Assembly (NCBI RefSeq): GCF_958298935.1
Contig: NC_084925.1
Span: 11,157,001-11,221,000 of the forward strand
Length of the DNA stretch: 64,000 nt
Reading direction: 5' to 3'
Source: Phragmites australis
Taxonomy: Eukaryota; Streptophyta; Magnoliopsida; Poales; Poaceae
The notes below the pieces were generated by a model. The model searched no databases and was not told where the DNA came from. It worked only from the letters and a program-made list of their open reading frames with translations. Both the position numbers and the translations under genes were made by a program. Of this stretch, positions 36,265 through 47,768 are shown in pieces; within the stretch, counting starts at the first letter, position 1; the number at the start of each line of letters is the position of its first letter.

Positions 36265-37507
36265 GGTTAGTAGAAAGCAAAGGACAAAACAAAATTATCC
36301 CTATCACTATTAGGCAGTGGAATCACACATACTCAAGTATCTTACCACGCTCTTACAAGTATTCTTACCAACACAACAGGTGGAACAATCAGCGGCTGCT
36401 TCTTGATAACTTGTCGGGTGAGGGTATGATTGCAAGAGAGGACCTGTTCTGATCAAGAGAAAGTGTAGCTTGGCACGGAACAATATGGTAGCAAGGAGTA
36501 GCAAAATCGTAATCATATTAGCAAAGCTGAATAAATGTCCAAAGTAGGTATCGTTGCTGGTCCCTGGCGTGTCCCTAGACCTAGCACAACAAGCTGAAAG
36601 AAAGGACCATTGACAAAGAACACAGTGTGCTACCACAATCTGATTGCCTTTAATATTTCTGATTTTTGCCACAATATTTTTTCTCTATTTGTTTTGCACA
36701 CTTTCTTTTCCAGATGTTGTAGCACACACTTATAAAAGGTCTAAAAAAGATAGACACAAAATTTGGAAGCAAGCAAAGCCAAAACAGATCACAAAGCGGT
36801 AGACAGTAGGATGTGAAAAACGGATGTTGAAACTTCCGAGCCCCGAAAGAGGGTCTAAACAGTCGAATTTGGGAGGTCAAACAGAGCAACAGGTCAAAGA
36901 CAAGTTGCTTTTTCCACGCCGGACTCGAAATTAGCTTTCCAACGATGTATAGAACGTCCAAATCCGAGTTCGTAGGCAAAAGTTACGCCCGATTTAGTGA
37001 ACACTGCTCAAACTAGGATTTCTGCGCACGTATTTTATTCTGTCGGTTTAGGGCAAAGCTTCCGTACTCAATCGGTAAGCCCACAAAATTAGGGCAAGCA
37101 AGCAATCGGATTGCTAGATGAAAAGGGAGGGCTGCGGTGGCAGGGCGAGTGATACAAGATGGCTTGCAACCTATCTAGGGCTAGCATGTCGAGAATTAAC
37201 ATAAGGCGGTTCACGAGGGCAAATCGAGTGATGTAGTGGCTCGACTTGTTGGTGGGGGTGGGAGTGGTGGGAGAGCGGCGTGACAAATAGCACGGGCGTT
37301 GAACTAAGACCAAGAACACTACTCGTGACCAACAACAAGACTCGACCACGATGGACACAAACTCAACAACGTGACACCAAAAACGAAACTGTAAGGCTAG
37401 AAGGGTTGTAGGACAGTGGACAAGGGAAATATTTTTGGCTTTTTGTAGACTCTAGATGATGAAAACAAAACTAATCTAAGGGAAAAATGAAATTACCTAG
37501 AGGGCAA
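36265..37507 (-). other. Untranslated leader of the Ty3 element
   Basis: About 1.2 kb lies between the primer site and gag. Short frames only; no domain was recognised. Confidence 0.6.
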
Positions 37508-37525
37508 CCTGAAAATCTGATACCA
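37508..37525 (-). other. Primer binding site, initiator tRNA-Met type
   Basis: On the minus strand TGGTATCAGA starts two bases after the 5' LTR and matches the complement of the 3' end of plant tRNA-iMet. It confirms the element's direction. Confidence 0.8.
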
Positions 37526-37527
37526 AT

Positions 37528-38419
37528 TGATGAGAGAATTAGGCCCGATCTTCCGTTAGGTAATGGTAAGTCGATTGATGGAGACTCGATGTTGACGATC
37601 CAAGCGTTCTGATCAGGACAGAACGCAACCCTTGCAATCGCTACACCACTGCTCCGTTGGTTATCAACCGCGTGCGGCACGATTGACCTTGCCAAGAAGG
37701 CTAATTTCTGCAAGCAAATCAAGAACACAAGTAAGAACACAGAAGAACACAATCTGAAATTCCAAATATGATTAAGCTCACGAGTTGGGGTTTCACAAAC
37801 CGAACGATGACGAAACTGTTCAATGAAGAATTAATCTAAGCAAAACCCCAAAAACATCTATGACGATGGCTGCTAGATATATGAAGAGGGGTGTGCTAGG
37901 GTTTTGGGTGACCAAGGGGCGTCCACAACTTGGGCTTAGACTCGAACACATTTACAAGGCCCGATATGGTCCAAAATTATGACACAGCAAATTGTTTTGA
38001 CGACACAAAATAATCCACCATGAATCTGGAGCTGGGACCAATACCAAAACAAATCTATCGTCCTTAGCTTTCCAACGCATCAAAGAACACCTTATTTGGA
38101 CTCCATATGAAGAAGTTATGGCCGTTTTAGTGCGGCGCTGTCTGCTGAATCCGAACCGAGTTCCGACTCCGACTTGAAGTTGGCTTGAGCTCCGTCCGAC
38201 TTGGCTATTCCATAGGTGCTTCTTCCATATTCCTAAACATAAAAAATTTACAAAAATTGAGTAGCATCTCATCCTTATAATTAGTAGTATGGACAGCGAG
38301 TAACGAATTCACCTCATGAGTTAAACGACGTGCACGAGCCCGTGTAATCGGTCCTTGTAATGGATCAATCACCGGAGGATCACTTGTAGCGCGTGTATAA
38401 ATGAGTGATGTCCTCATCA
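37528..38419 (-). repeat. LTR (5' LTR in element orientation)
   Basis: An 892-bp direct repeat of 30780-31673 with the same TGATGAG and CTCATCA ends. Many scattered substitutions separate the two copies. Confidence 0.9.
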
Positions 38420-38547
38420 AGAGTCATGGAGGGTCCAGAGGCAGCGGCTAAGGCGGTGCAAATGAAGACAATGAAAGCTCTTGTTGCTAATTTGCCTGTG
38501 CTTATCCCGGACGATGATGAGTTGGTCTATGATGGGGCGGACGATTA

Positions 38548-39094
38548 GCATGAGGAGTCAGTTCGATGGGTATATGGTTAGTGTGTTGTAGTAACATACT
38601 ATGTTATGAACTATTTATGAACTTCATGTGTAGGCATCGTCGATTGTACCATGTGAACCAAGCAATATTGCAAGTTCGATCATTGTTAGCAGTAGTGCAA
38701 ATGCATCGGCAAGCAAATCCTTTATGATGGGCCAAACACCTTTTTTCCATGAGACGATGGGCCAAATACTGCTGCACGATAACCTAACCTAGGTTTTATG
38801 TAAAAGTCTAAAAGTTATGGTATTTCATTTTCTTTAATCAATTTTTATTGATTGATGCTCGTAAGAGTCAAAATTTGCCTTTTAAAAATTTCTCCAACTT
38901 TGACAAAATGTTTCCATTGCTTGATTTGACATTAAAATGTTATCTAGGTTTCATTTTATTAGGCTTGAGTTGATGAGCCAAAATATGTCAAAACTTAGAC
39001 ATATATTTTGTTACCCCGATTTTGATAATGCAAAATTTTTTCAGCTCATTGTTGCCAAAGTTTTAGCGAATATTATGTCACGCTAGGGGCATCG
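38548..39094. other. MULE spacer between convergent genes
   Basis: A/T-rich non-coding sequence after the GRF gene stop. Nothing was recognised. Confidence 0.5.
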
Positions 39095-39550
39095 CATTTG
39101 CAGGGGCTCACTGGGGTCAAGGTGGGAGGGAAAAGGGCCGACGTGATGCCTTGTTGTGTCACGCCAAGCTCCTTGGTGTGACCAACGCTGGTGCCACACC
39201 AGTCCTTCTCCATTTGCAAAGGCTCACTGGGATCGAGGTAGGAGGAAAAGGGTCAGCATGACACCTTGATGTGTCATGCCAAGTTAGTTGGTGTGACTAA
39301 AGCTGGTGCCATGCCAGTCCATTTCTACTTGTAGGGACACACTGGCAATGATGAATTGAGGGGAGGGTCGGCGTGACGCTGTGTTGGGTCACGCCAGGGA
39401 GATTGTCGTGACTAAAGAGACTGTCACGCCAGTATATTTGGCGTGAGAACCTTGTATGCTGCCTCGAAGGCTGTATAGGCTTGTTATGCCAAGTGTATTG
39501 GTGTGACTGTGTTTCCAGTCACACCATTAAGTTTGGCATGACAAACCATA
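39095..39550. repeat. 116-bp tandem array of palindromic GTCACGCCA motifs inside the MULE
   Basis: Three degenerate units start at 39095, 39211 and 39327. Each has a pair of inverted half-sites: TGTCACGCCAAGCTC...TTGGTGTGAC (39158), TGTCATGCCAAGTTAGTTGG (39272) and GGTCACGCCAGG...GTCGTGAC (39388). Further pairs lie at 39422, 39484 and 39518. The same half-sites occur in the TIRs. The array lies between the converging genes. Confidence 0.75.
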
Positions 39551-40064
39551 GCTAGGCAGTGCAGATGAATCGGCACATCGATACACAAATTTAATCTCGC
39601 AAAGATATATGATTCACAGATACCAAAGTTGTATGCTCGGTCCATTTCTTTTATTGAGGGTTGTAGCAATTGATGCAAATGCATTTGATATCCTTCCGCA
39701 AATAATTGAAATTCAATTCCATAGCAGCACACATTGTCATTTGACAGCAAAGTTATATGGTTCAAAACAACATCCAGCTTAATACATATAATCCACACAA
39801 AAGCATCAAGGTAGTCCACACACAATGATACCACAAGCAACACACAAGCAACACGACGAGACTGACGTGTCCACACAAGGTAGTCTACAAATGACATTAT
39901 TCAAGCATCACATACATTGAAATTAACTTAGACCCGTGATGTGTATGGCTTCTTATTTCTCTGTTCACGGCCTGGGTTCGTCAGCAGGACATTGGCACTC
40001 CAAATGTCGGTCCTATCATGTCGATGCCGTGGTTGCTGCGAAGGTTGTGTCTATGGAGGAGCAC
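39551..40064. other. MULE spacer
   Basis: Non-coding sequence between the motif array and the 3' end of the plant-mobile-domain gene. Its short open frame shows no domain. Confidence 0.4.
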
Positions 40065-42500
40065 CTACGAGCTATGAACTCCCAATCTCATTGGCCTCGT
40101 AGGATGGGTCATCACCCTGCGAGCTGTCTTCCTCACTCTTGGAGGGTTCCTCGCGTGGAGCCTTTCCTTTCCCACATGCAGCTGTTCCCAAAGAGGTAGA
40201 GGCAGTCCTTGAGGTAGTGCGTGATGGCGTGCGCACAACACTACCACTGCGACTACCAGTACGGGCCCACGTACCATAGTGCACCGGTGTCTATTGCGTC
40301 GAAGCTGTCGTGTGTCTAGTAGATGGCTAGGAAGAAGTACCACCTAGTGCTAGTGCCACATCCAGCGTTGTCATGCAGCTCATCTTGTACACCAGGCGGT
40401 GGCAGCTCCTAAGAACCCTTTGTCATGAAATTAGTGAAAATGTCAAAGTGTATTTGAATACTAAAAAAATATGGGAAATGTAGAAAAATGGTTAATATGT
40501 GAACTATTACCTCTATGAAGGCGCGGAGGTGGCCGACCTCCTCCTCGAAATCCTGTGGGACTAGCAACGCTTGTCCAACCTCATATGCAAGGCGTCCAAG
40601 CTGCTGGCCCTGCAAACACTATGCAATACATTATGTACAGTACGAACCATGAGTCAATAGGATGTACCTATCACAAATTGCAAGTACCATGTAGTTGTGA
40701 AGTGGGGCATGCTCAGGCTAGTGATTATGGCAAGTGATCTGATCATACTCATCTACCAGGTCATCCTCATCATCAGAGTCAGGCAAATCTTCTGCTTGAA
40801 TCGCAACTCGAGATGGCTTGATTGTCAACCTGGAGTTGTTGTGTAGCCATCTCAAGTAGTCGTGGTAGGGCCCCAAGTGGCCAGAGGCCCCACCTTGCAC
40901 TATAGTCGGGGCTCGGTTGGCCCACTGAAGGAAGTAGGTGTTGTGGACGTCCCGTCAATCTGTTGCACCCCTCTGCTTCCTCTTGTCAATCCTACAATAT
41001 AGAAACAAATGTAATAGTGTAGGAATGAATCATGGAAGTATTGCCGAAAAGTAGGTTGAAAATTAGATTTACTCACTTGTCCAAGGTCACCAACGTGGAG
41101 GCCGTATCTGGAGGCATATGTTGCAACCTCAAACTGCCTCATCACACGGTTCGACAGATGGATTTCAACGATGAAGAAACAAATAAGTGGTAGAACAGAA
41201 CACCAAAACTCCATGTCCCGTGTGCATAAAGAGCTAAGTCCCATGCCTAGGATCTCTTGCTGGTCATATGGCTCCCACGTCACCTAAAAATGAACAACGT
41301 ATAACAACGACATCAACTGACATGTGCAAGTATTTCAACCAAAAATGCCCATCCATTTGCACTCATGTGGCTTTGCATGATGCAGTCAAGCTTGTTGGTG
41401 TAGAAGAGGTACCTACCTGCATTGCCAGTCACGACCTTGACGTTTTTCCAAAGGAAAGCAACTGTCGACATCGAGCCCTCATCCTCGAACGCCCAAACCT
41501 ACCGTTAAAATACAATACATGACATAAATGACATAATAACAATCTAAGCAGAAATAACAATACAAGCATAAATAAAATTAACAATGTAAGCACAAATAAA
41601 AATACATAGCCTGGGATGGAATTGGTCGAGTCTACCAATGGGCAACCGCTCCCACATCCACATCCGCAGCAGGTATGTGCATCCCCTAAGGTTGCTATGG
41701 TCCTCACTACGCCTGCATGCATCACATAGCTGTCGGTACATCAATGTGAGTGTTGCAGATCTCCAACTTTATAGTCTGATGTTCTCTCAAACCTTGCCAA
41801 ATATCGGTAAGAACATCTAAGAAACTGTGTTGACACTCCTGTCCGGAAACAAGTAACCGCCGACAAAGTGCCACAACCACGTGTGAGTGTACCTCTCAAA
41901 GAACTCCTCCGTTGCATCAGGAGCACACTCCTAGAAGTTGGCAGCCAACCAGGTGGAGCTGACACCAGATGGTTTCTTGTCTTTCATGTCCTACTCTGGC
42001 TCAGGAGGCCTACTACCAAGGAGTGCCTCCACCATGTCGTGCCATACAACAGGCTGAACATTCCCGCACACAGGTTGCCCGTCCACTGCTAGCCCGAGTA
42101 TCATGGCCACATCCTGCAACGTGACCATGAGCTCATCACAAGGGAGGTGGAGGTGTGTCTCCGGCCTCCAGTGGTTTACTAGTGCAATCAGCGCTGCGTT
42201 GTCAAACATCGGCGACCCCGCCGTGACCAACCTGGCCAATGGCAAGAAGCTTGTGTCTCGAATATATGGGGTGTACCTCTCATCCCACCTGAGAGGACTG
42301 TGAGTGCGTATCCGAAGGGGTTTTAGCACCTGAAAGATACAATTGAAATTGAAATTGTTATTTACACCTGCATGTTACTTAGCAATTATATATAGTAGTT
42401 ACGGACAAATCATACCTCGCTGTTGTCAACCATCAGGTGTGCTCAGTGATCCCTGTCATAGTACGTCTCAAGGAGCGGGTAATCAGGGTGCGTCATCGCC
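40065..42500 (-). pseudogene. MAIN-like plant mobile domain (PMD) gene of the MULE, broken
   Basis: The first exon is about 42416-42500 (ATG 42485 region, acceptor ATATTGCAG before it). It reads MTHPDYPLLETYY and has TGA where related proteins have a sense codon. The second exon from 42329 carries the PMD core: RPETHLHLPCDELMVTLQDV, then AMILGLAVDGQPV. Further pieces follow in shifted frames: LWHFVGGYLFPDRS (near 41850), MWMWERLPIGR (near 41640), VTWEPYDQQEI and VEIHLSNRVMRQFE (40900-41283). Acidic sequence comes next (DLPDSDDEDDLVDEYDQI). PMD proteins include Arabidopsis MAIN and MAIL1, which act in silencing and genome stability, and many plant transposons carry the domain. Multiple stops and frameshifts make it inactive. 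Confidence 0.75.
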
Positions 42501-42627
42501 CTGCAATATGAATCATCACACAGTCGTTAGTTAACGAAAAAAACAACATAATTGCCAGCATATATAAAAAATTTGACATGGAACAAAATACAATATCGAA
42601 TAGTTCACCTCTACAAAACTGCGATTT

Positions 42628-44482
42628 TGTAACACCCTACTTTACAACTAAGCATATTTATTCGAAAATAGAAAATTTTGGCAGCATTTCCTCTATAGGG
42701 GCGGTATAACTGACCACAAAAGAAAGAAACCACAGGCAGACAATATATGATATAAACAACATATAGAAATTTTCACGACGCTACCAGCGTCTTACCACAA
42801 CCTATACAAAATAAATGATAGACCACCAAAAACATAACTTCTAAACACCGGTTGAGTTATCGACATCGTGATGAGGTAGTACGTGCAACTACCAAGTTCC
42901 ATCCCCAAAATGCACGTCAACATTCTAAACATACCTGTAAAAGATTTAACGGGGGGTGAGATGAGCTCAGCAAGTAACAGCTATGAATATAAACATATCT
43001 CACCCAATTCAAGAGTATTTGGGAAATAAACATTCTTCTCACAACAACAAAAAAAAACACATGGTTTTAAAGAGAATATCTTTTCAGAAGTATTTGTCAA
43101 GAAAGTAACGACAGACTCCAACCCGGTCTCCCACAAAATATGGCATTTAATTTCCAGAATTCTGTATTCTTCAGATATCATAAAAATGTATGAATGCCAT
43201 GATGCAACTCCATTTGAGAGCTGGACGATGCCAACTTCTCATGCAACTCCATGTACCGGTACGAATCACACACGATGGCAGTGATCGGCCTTTATCACCA
43301 TATGAAGTGCATAAATGCATATGTATGCATGTGAATTGACGTCAACTCTTAATTTCCTTTTGATGACTCGTGATAAAAAACACCACAACTGATTCATGAT
43401 GACAATGGTACAAACCAAATCAATAAGAATAGCATGGATTTAATTAATCAAATGCAACAGCATCCATGATTTGAATGAATTAGAAAATGCCATATACTTC
43501 AATTTTATTTGCAAAAGAAGTAAGACATGAATATAAATATAGCACTGAATTACACCCCCCACGTTACTTGCCTTTTACCAAAAGCGACGAAGAAATTTCG
43601 ATTAGATACGTCCGAAAGTATTACCACCTGCACAGGTATATTATTAGCACTAAAACACATTTAAAACACATAAAATATGAAGCGTCAATCCTACGCCTGA
43701 AAACGTCGCATATACGCCTATATTTCGGAAAACCGAACAGAAAATTGTATCACATGAAATGATACACTATTTCCAATTCAGAGTTGAACCAAAGTTCTCA
43801 CTAATTAGACTTTGCTCCGTTGAAAGAAATGAACGTTTCGACTCGGATGTCGTATCTTCGGATCAATAATGATTATCGAAACGAATCGGACTATTGATCA
43901 CATGAAATGATATGACAGGAATTGATTGATTTGCTCTAACCATAAGCATCTAGGAATTACTGAAGAATCACCTTTGGAGGATTGACGACGAATCCGACAA
44001 AATTGCGAAAATTCCAACTTTTCCCTTTTCCTTCCTTTTTCTTCCTTTTTCTTTTTCTTTTCTCTTTCTTCCCTTTTTCTTTTCTTTTTTCTTTTTCTTC
44101 TCTCTCCTTTTTTTTTCTTTTCTTTCTCTTTCCTGGCTTCCTTCTTCTTGGCTTTCTCCTGCGGCCGGCTAGCTTGCTTGCTTCTTCTGTTTTCTCGGCA
44201 ACGACGCAACGGCGGCCGGCAACGACGCAACGGCAGCCGACAACGATGCAACGACGGCCGGCGTGCACGGCAGCACGGCGGCGGTGGCTCGTAGGCGCAC
44301 GGCGGCGCGCGGCAGTGGCGACGGCGCACGGCGGCAGCGCTCAGGCGCACGACAGCGGCCCGGCGCGACAGTGGCGGCGCAGCGCACGCAGCAGCGGCGC
44401 GGCGACGACCGGCGTAGGCAGAGGCGATAGTCACGGCGCGGAGACAGCGTCGTGCGGCGCACGCGGCACGGGAAGCTCGGTG

Positions 44483-44534
<52 letters not shown>

Positions 44535-44797
44535 ACGCGAGAAGCATCTGGATGGATCGGGTTGAGGGCTGATCCATTTGGTGCTTATCCTATTTTTTTT
44601 AAACAACCAACGGTCTAAAATTATGGGACTTGCTACGGGTCACAAAGTGCCCGGAACGAACATATGAATAGCAAAATGGGTTCATCTTGACGAGATGAAC
44701 GCAACCACGGTCTCCGATCGTCCATACGAGCAACGGATCAAAAAGTCAACTGTTGGTCAAAATCTTTTTTTTTCTCCCTCAAATATTTGGTATTACA
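42628..44797. mobile_element. 2.2-kb solo LTR inside the MULE
   Basis: It starts TGTAACACCCTAC and ends TTTGGTATTACA (TG...CA). It is flanked by a perfect 5-bp duplication GATTT at 42623-42627 and 44798-44802. No gag-pol remains. It inserted at the 3' end of the MULE transposase gene. The part 44000-44570 holds a long CT-rich tract and a G/C-rich repetitive block that create large but meaningless open frames. Confidence 0.85.
44486..44531. repeat. (GA)n microsatellite
   Basis: 46 bases of uninterrupted GA dinucleotides within the solo LTR. Confidence 0.95.
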
Positions 44798-47598
44798 GAT
44801 TTACTACCCCCCCCCTTCTAGAATTCCACTTTTTTCTATGAATTGGCTGATTCTTCGAGCCCTCCCTGTGTTGTTCCATCATGTGGCCAAACCGGTGGCA
44901 TATAGAGCAATGTATTTTAATAGTTGCCTCATCAAAGTCGTCACCTCCGTACATGTCATCACCATAACCATTATTGCAATCACTCATCTTATTCCGGAGA
45001 CGTTTTCTCTTCCTCCTCCCTGATTTTTGTTTCAGTAGACCATAATCTGGCACATATTCATCACCATTGTAATCAGGCCATTGCGAAGAATCAAGTGAAG
45101 GCTCGAAGGTGGACTCCCAAGTCTTCAAAGCTATTCTCTTAGCATACACTGGGGTCAAGTAGTCGAGGGATGTGTGGTCCACTCTTTTCATCTGGCATGC
45201 TGTGATAATATGAGAGCACGGGACATGGAGCAATTGCGGGGTCCTACACATGCACTCCGCTATAGTTAAGTCTACTCTATAGATCCTACCACTAGAGCTC
45301 CCACCCCCGATGCTAGTCCAAAATGCGGATGTAACACTGTAAACATAGCTCTTTGGATCAAAGAGCTGTGCCTCTTGAGTAGTAGATATTTCTCCCTGCT
45401 TCATGAGGTGCTTACCGATAGCTTTTTCCCACACCTCACCAGCATCAAGTCCACTACGTGCTTTCTTCCATCAATCGACAAAATAGAAGTTGTATTTGTG
45501 AAAGGTATACTCCATGATGGTAGATACCGGTATTGCACGGATGCCTTTAAGGATATTGTTGAATACCTCTGAGATATTTGTGGTCATTGTTCCATACCTA
45601 CAACCGACCTCATCATACGCTAGCACCCATTTGCACTTATTAGTCATTTCGCTCTTCAACCACTCTGTCGCAGGTTCGTTCAAGACCTTCTCCAATTCTA
45701 CAAGCTTTTTGTTGAACTATCGCTCCTCTTTAACTTTGCAAAGTATCTTCAGTTTCTTTATTACCTCCTTGCTCTTCTATCTTCTCCAAATGTTTGTAGC
45801 AAAATGATGCATGCACCACTGGTGGACAAGATGAGGGTAACCCTCCATTTGTTCTATAGCTGCATTAAGGAGACCCTGGTACCGATCCGATATCATACAG
45901 ACTTGGCGTGCTGCTCCCATTATGTGACGGCGAACTAGGTACAAGAACCAAGACCAACTACTGTTCCTCTCTCCCTCTGTCAGCGCAAATGCTAGGGGGG
46001 CCAACTGATCCTCCGCATTGATGCAAACAACAATCATTAGTGCACCATTGTACTTTCCCGTCAAGAAAGTGGTATTGACGCTAATTAGGGGCCGACAATG
46101 CTTGAAGGCATCCACACATTAAGTTAAGCACCAAAACACATGTTGCGTGACAAGCTTCATGACACCACTATCGCTGCCCATCATGCCACCAGATGAAATG
46201 AACCACTTAGCCCCGGGATTCAAATATGAATTTGCATCCAAGATCCTAGGTACCCTCGCGTATTCCTCCTTTTAATCTCCTTACAGTAATGCCATGGCAT
46301 GTTGTTTCGCCCTCCATGTCTTGTCACACAGCACGCAGTAATTGGTAAACCGAACTATAGACTCAATTAGAGATGCCACAGTTGTGTCCAGGTCTGCCCA
46401 AACGATGGGGGCGATGCGTCGACTAAGGTACGTCGCCGTGTACTAGGAGTGCACTTGTTCGGGCCTCGCTGACTAGCAAGTGTGAGGTTATCAAACATTT
46501 GTGACCTTCCATTATCGACCATTGCTTGAATAAGACGGACCCATACACCCCATCTATAATCTCTCTAGCATTTGATAGTATACCTCTCCTTCGCATAAGA
46601 ATGAACCGCATCGTACGACCTGTGGTGCCGAACTGAGTAGTCCTTGAACCAGAACTTTACTTCCTCAAGACTATCAAATATCATCCCCTTTTTAATCAAC
46701 TCCTTCTCACTGTCTCGTTCCTCCTCCGTAGACATTAAGCCATTATCGCAAAGAGCATTCTGGTCAATAAAATGTCCACGTAGCCTGACACCTTAGGCAC
46801 ATCCACTTGTACAACCTTCAGTGTCCTTATCTCTTGCTCCGTGTATATTCCATCCCACCAAGCCTCCTCCTCCTCCTTGCCCGCTTCTCCTTCCACCTCA
46901 GCACCCACGTGTCGTTCCTCAACACCGGACACATCTTCCACTTCTTCTACCTCATCATCTTCATCTTCGTCCTCACTGTTTGATGAAAGATTGGTGTATC
47001 CTCGACATTTCCTCGGGCCTCCTAAAAAAGCATCACCGAAGTCATTACATACCACAACCAAATTAAAGTTATTACAACTACCAGCAGCTACCTCCTAAAC
47101 AGAGGCACGAGGTACGTCCGGAACAGTAACATCAGCAAGTTTGGAGACACCGACAACCTCTATGACAATGGCATGAATTTCCCGAGTCAAATGCTCAACA
47201 AGCTCCACTTCATGGCTAATAATGCTCGGCACATCTTGAACCGATGGCATCGAGCTTCCTCCAATACCCACATCTACTACCAACTCCGCGCAACAAACTT
47301 GCGAGCTATTCACACAATCCTTGTACAGTTTCCAATCATTCTCCGACGTCAACTACATAATAACATAGTGAGCCCTACCACTGTGGCCAGCACCAAACTT
47401 TCCATGTACGGTTACGTTACATACATCCACATCAACATTTATAACTGACCTAACCCGAGTAACAATTTCATCGAAGCAAGGAGGGTTTCCAAATTTCAAC
47501 ACTTGCTCCCTCATCTTATCAAACTCCCTATTTGTATTACCTGTGCCACTATAAAACATATGAACAATCCGATCAATCTGCACAAACCATCCAAACAT
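44793..47598 (-). pseudogene. MuDR/MURA-type transposase, broken
   Basis: It starts just inside the right TIR and reads left. N-terminal part (47353-47598): PB1-like, ending SGRAHYVIM and then a stop before LTSENDWKLYKDCV. An acidic stretch (SSNSEDEDEDDEVEEVED, 46735-47061) follows, then a MuDR DNA-binding-like piece (46423-46720). The MULE catalytic domain (45777-46115) has LISVNTTFLTGKYNGALMIV, ERNSSWSWFLYL, CMISDRYQGLLNA and HQWCMHHFATN. Active enzymes have Asp where VNTTF has Asn. A SWIM zinc finger (CMCRTPQLLHVPCSH, near 45230) and a C-terminal knuckle (CSICHRFGH) close the protein. Several stops and frame changes exist. The solo LTR cuts the extreme 3' end. Confidence 0.85.
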
Positions 47599-47768
47599 TA
47601 CACATATACAAAAATATCATCGCTATAACACAGACAAATCTTACACGTTATTATCTAATTCAATCCCTAAGCCTTATCATTTCATCCCAACAATTCAAAA
47701 ATACTCATATATATATATATAATTATATATATAAAAGAATATGCATTGCTAATATACATTCAGCCTGA

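Larger units (their letters stand above)
30780..38419 (-). mobile_element. CRM-like Ty3 (chromovirus) LTR retrotransposon
   Basis: Its LTRs are 30780-31673 and 37528-38419 (894 and 892 bp), both ending TGATGAG...CTCATCA. The target duplication is AGAGC/AGAGT (4 of 5). The element points left: a tRNA-iMet primer site lies next to the right LTR and a 13-purine tract next to the left LTR. Gag, protease, reverse transcriptase, RNase H and integrase follow in Ty3 order, and the integrase C-terminus reads into the 3' LTR. That overlap, with TGATGA ends, is typical of centromere-type CRM elements, though I cannot see a decisive CR motif. The two LTRs differ at many sites, so the insertion is old. 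It interrupts the MULE GRF gene. Confidence 0.85.
29660..38547 (+). pseudogene. MULE accessory gene with GRF-type zinc fingers, split by an LTR element
   Basis: It starts just inside the left TIR at ATG 29660. A second exon opens at about 29934 (after TTTACAG). It contains EWKMCYCF, premature stops near 29958 and 30018, and a first Cys cluster (PPLCNCGK, stop at about 30153). A later part has a clearer GRF-like finger: RKCTCGVKTRYE, LGVGYYC, then WRCSWEAYLDKEE near 30410-30650. GRF fingers bind single-stranded nucleic acid. The reading frame runs to 30779, is interrupted by the Ty3 element, and resumes in frame at 38420, ending at TAG 38545-38547. The role in transposition is unknown. It is transcribed toward the transposase gene. 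Confidence 0.65.

Noticed and set aside
36310..36979. Minus-strand open frames as an additional Ty3 gene
   Set aside because: They lie in the untranslated leader between the primer site and gag, overlap one another, and have no domain.
39095..39435. Regular repeats that might suggest a CRISPR-like array
   Set aside because: Units are diverged, have no spacers of uniform size, and lie in a plant transposon; the motif is palindromic transposon sequence.
43898..44606. Large overlapping open frames (100-196 codons) on both strands
   Set aside because: They arise from a CT-rich tract, a repeated CGGC-rich block and a (GA)n run within a solo LTR; the proteins are low-complexity with no domain.
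44793..44797. Transposase stop codon at 44793 as the true C-terminus
   Set aside because: The last bases belong to the inserted solo LTR, so the original end of the protein is unknown.
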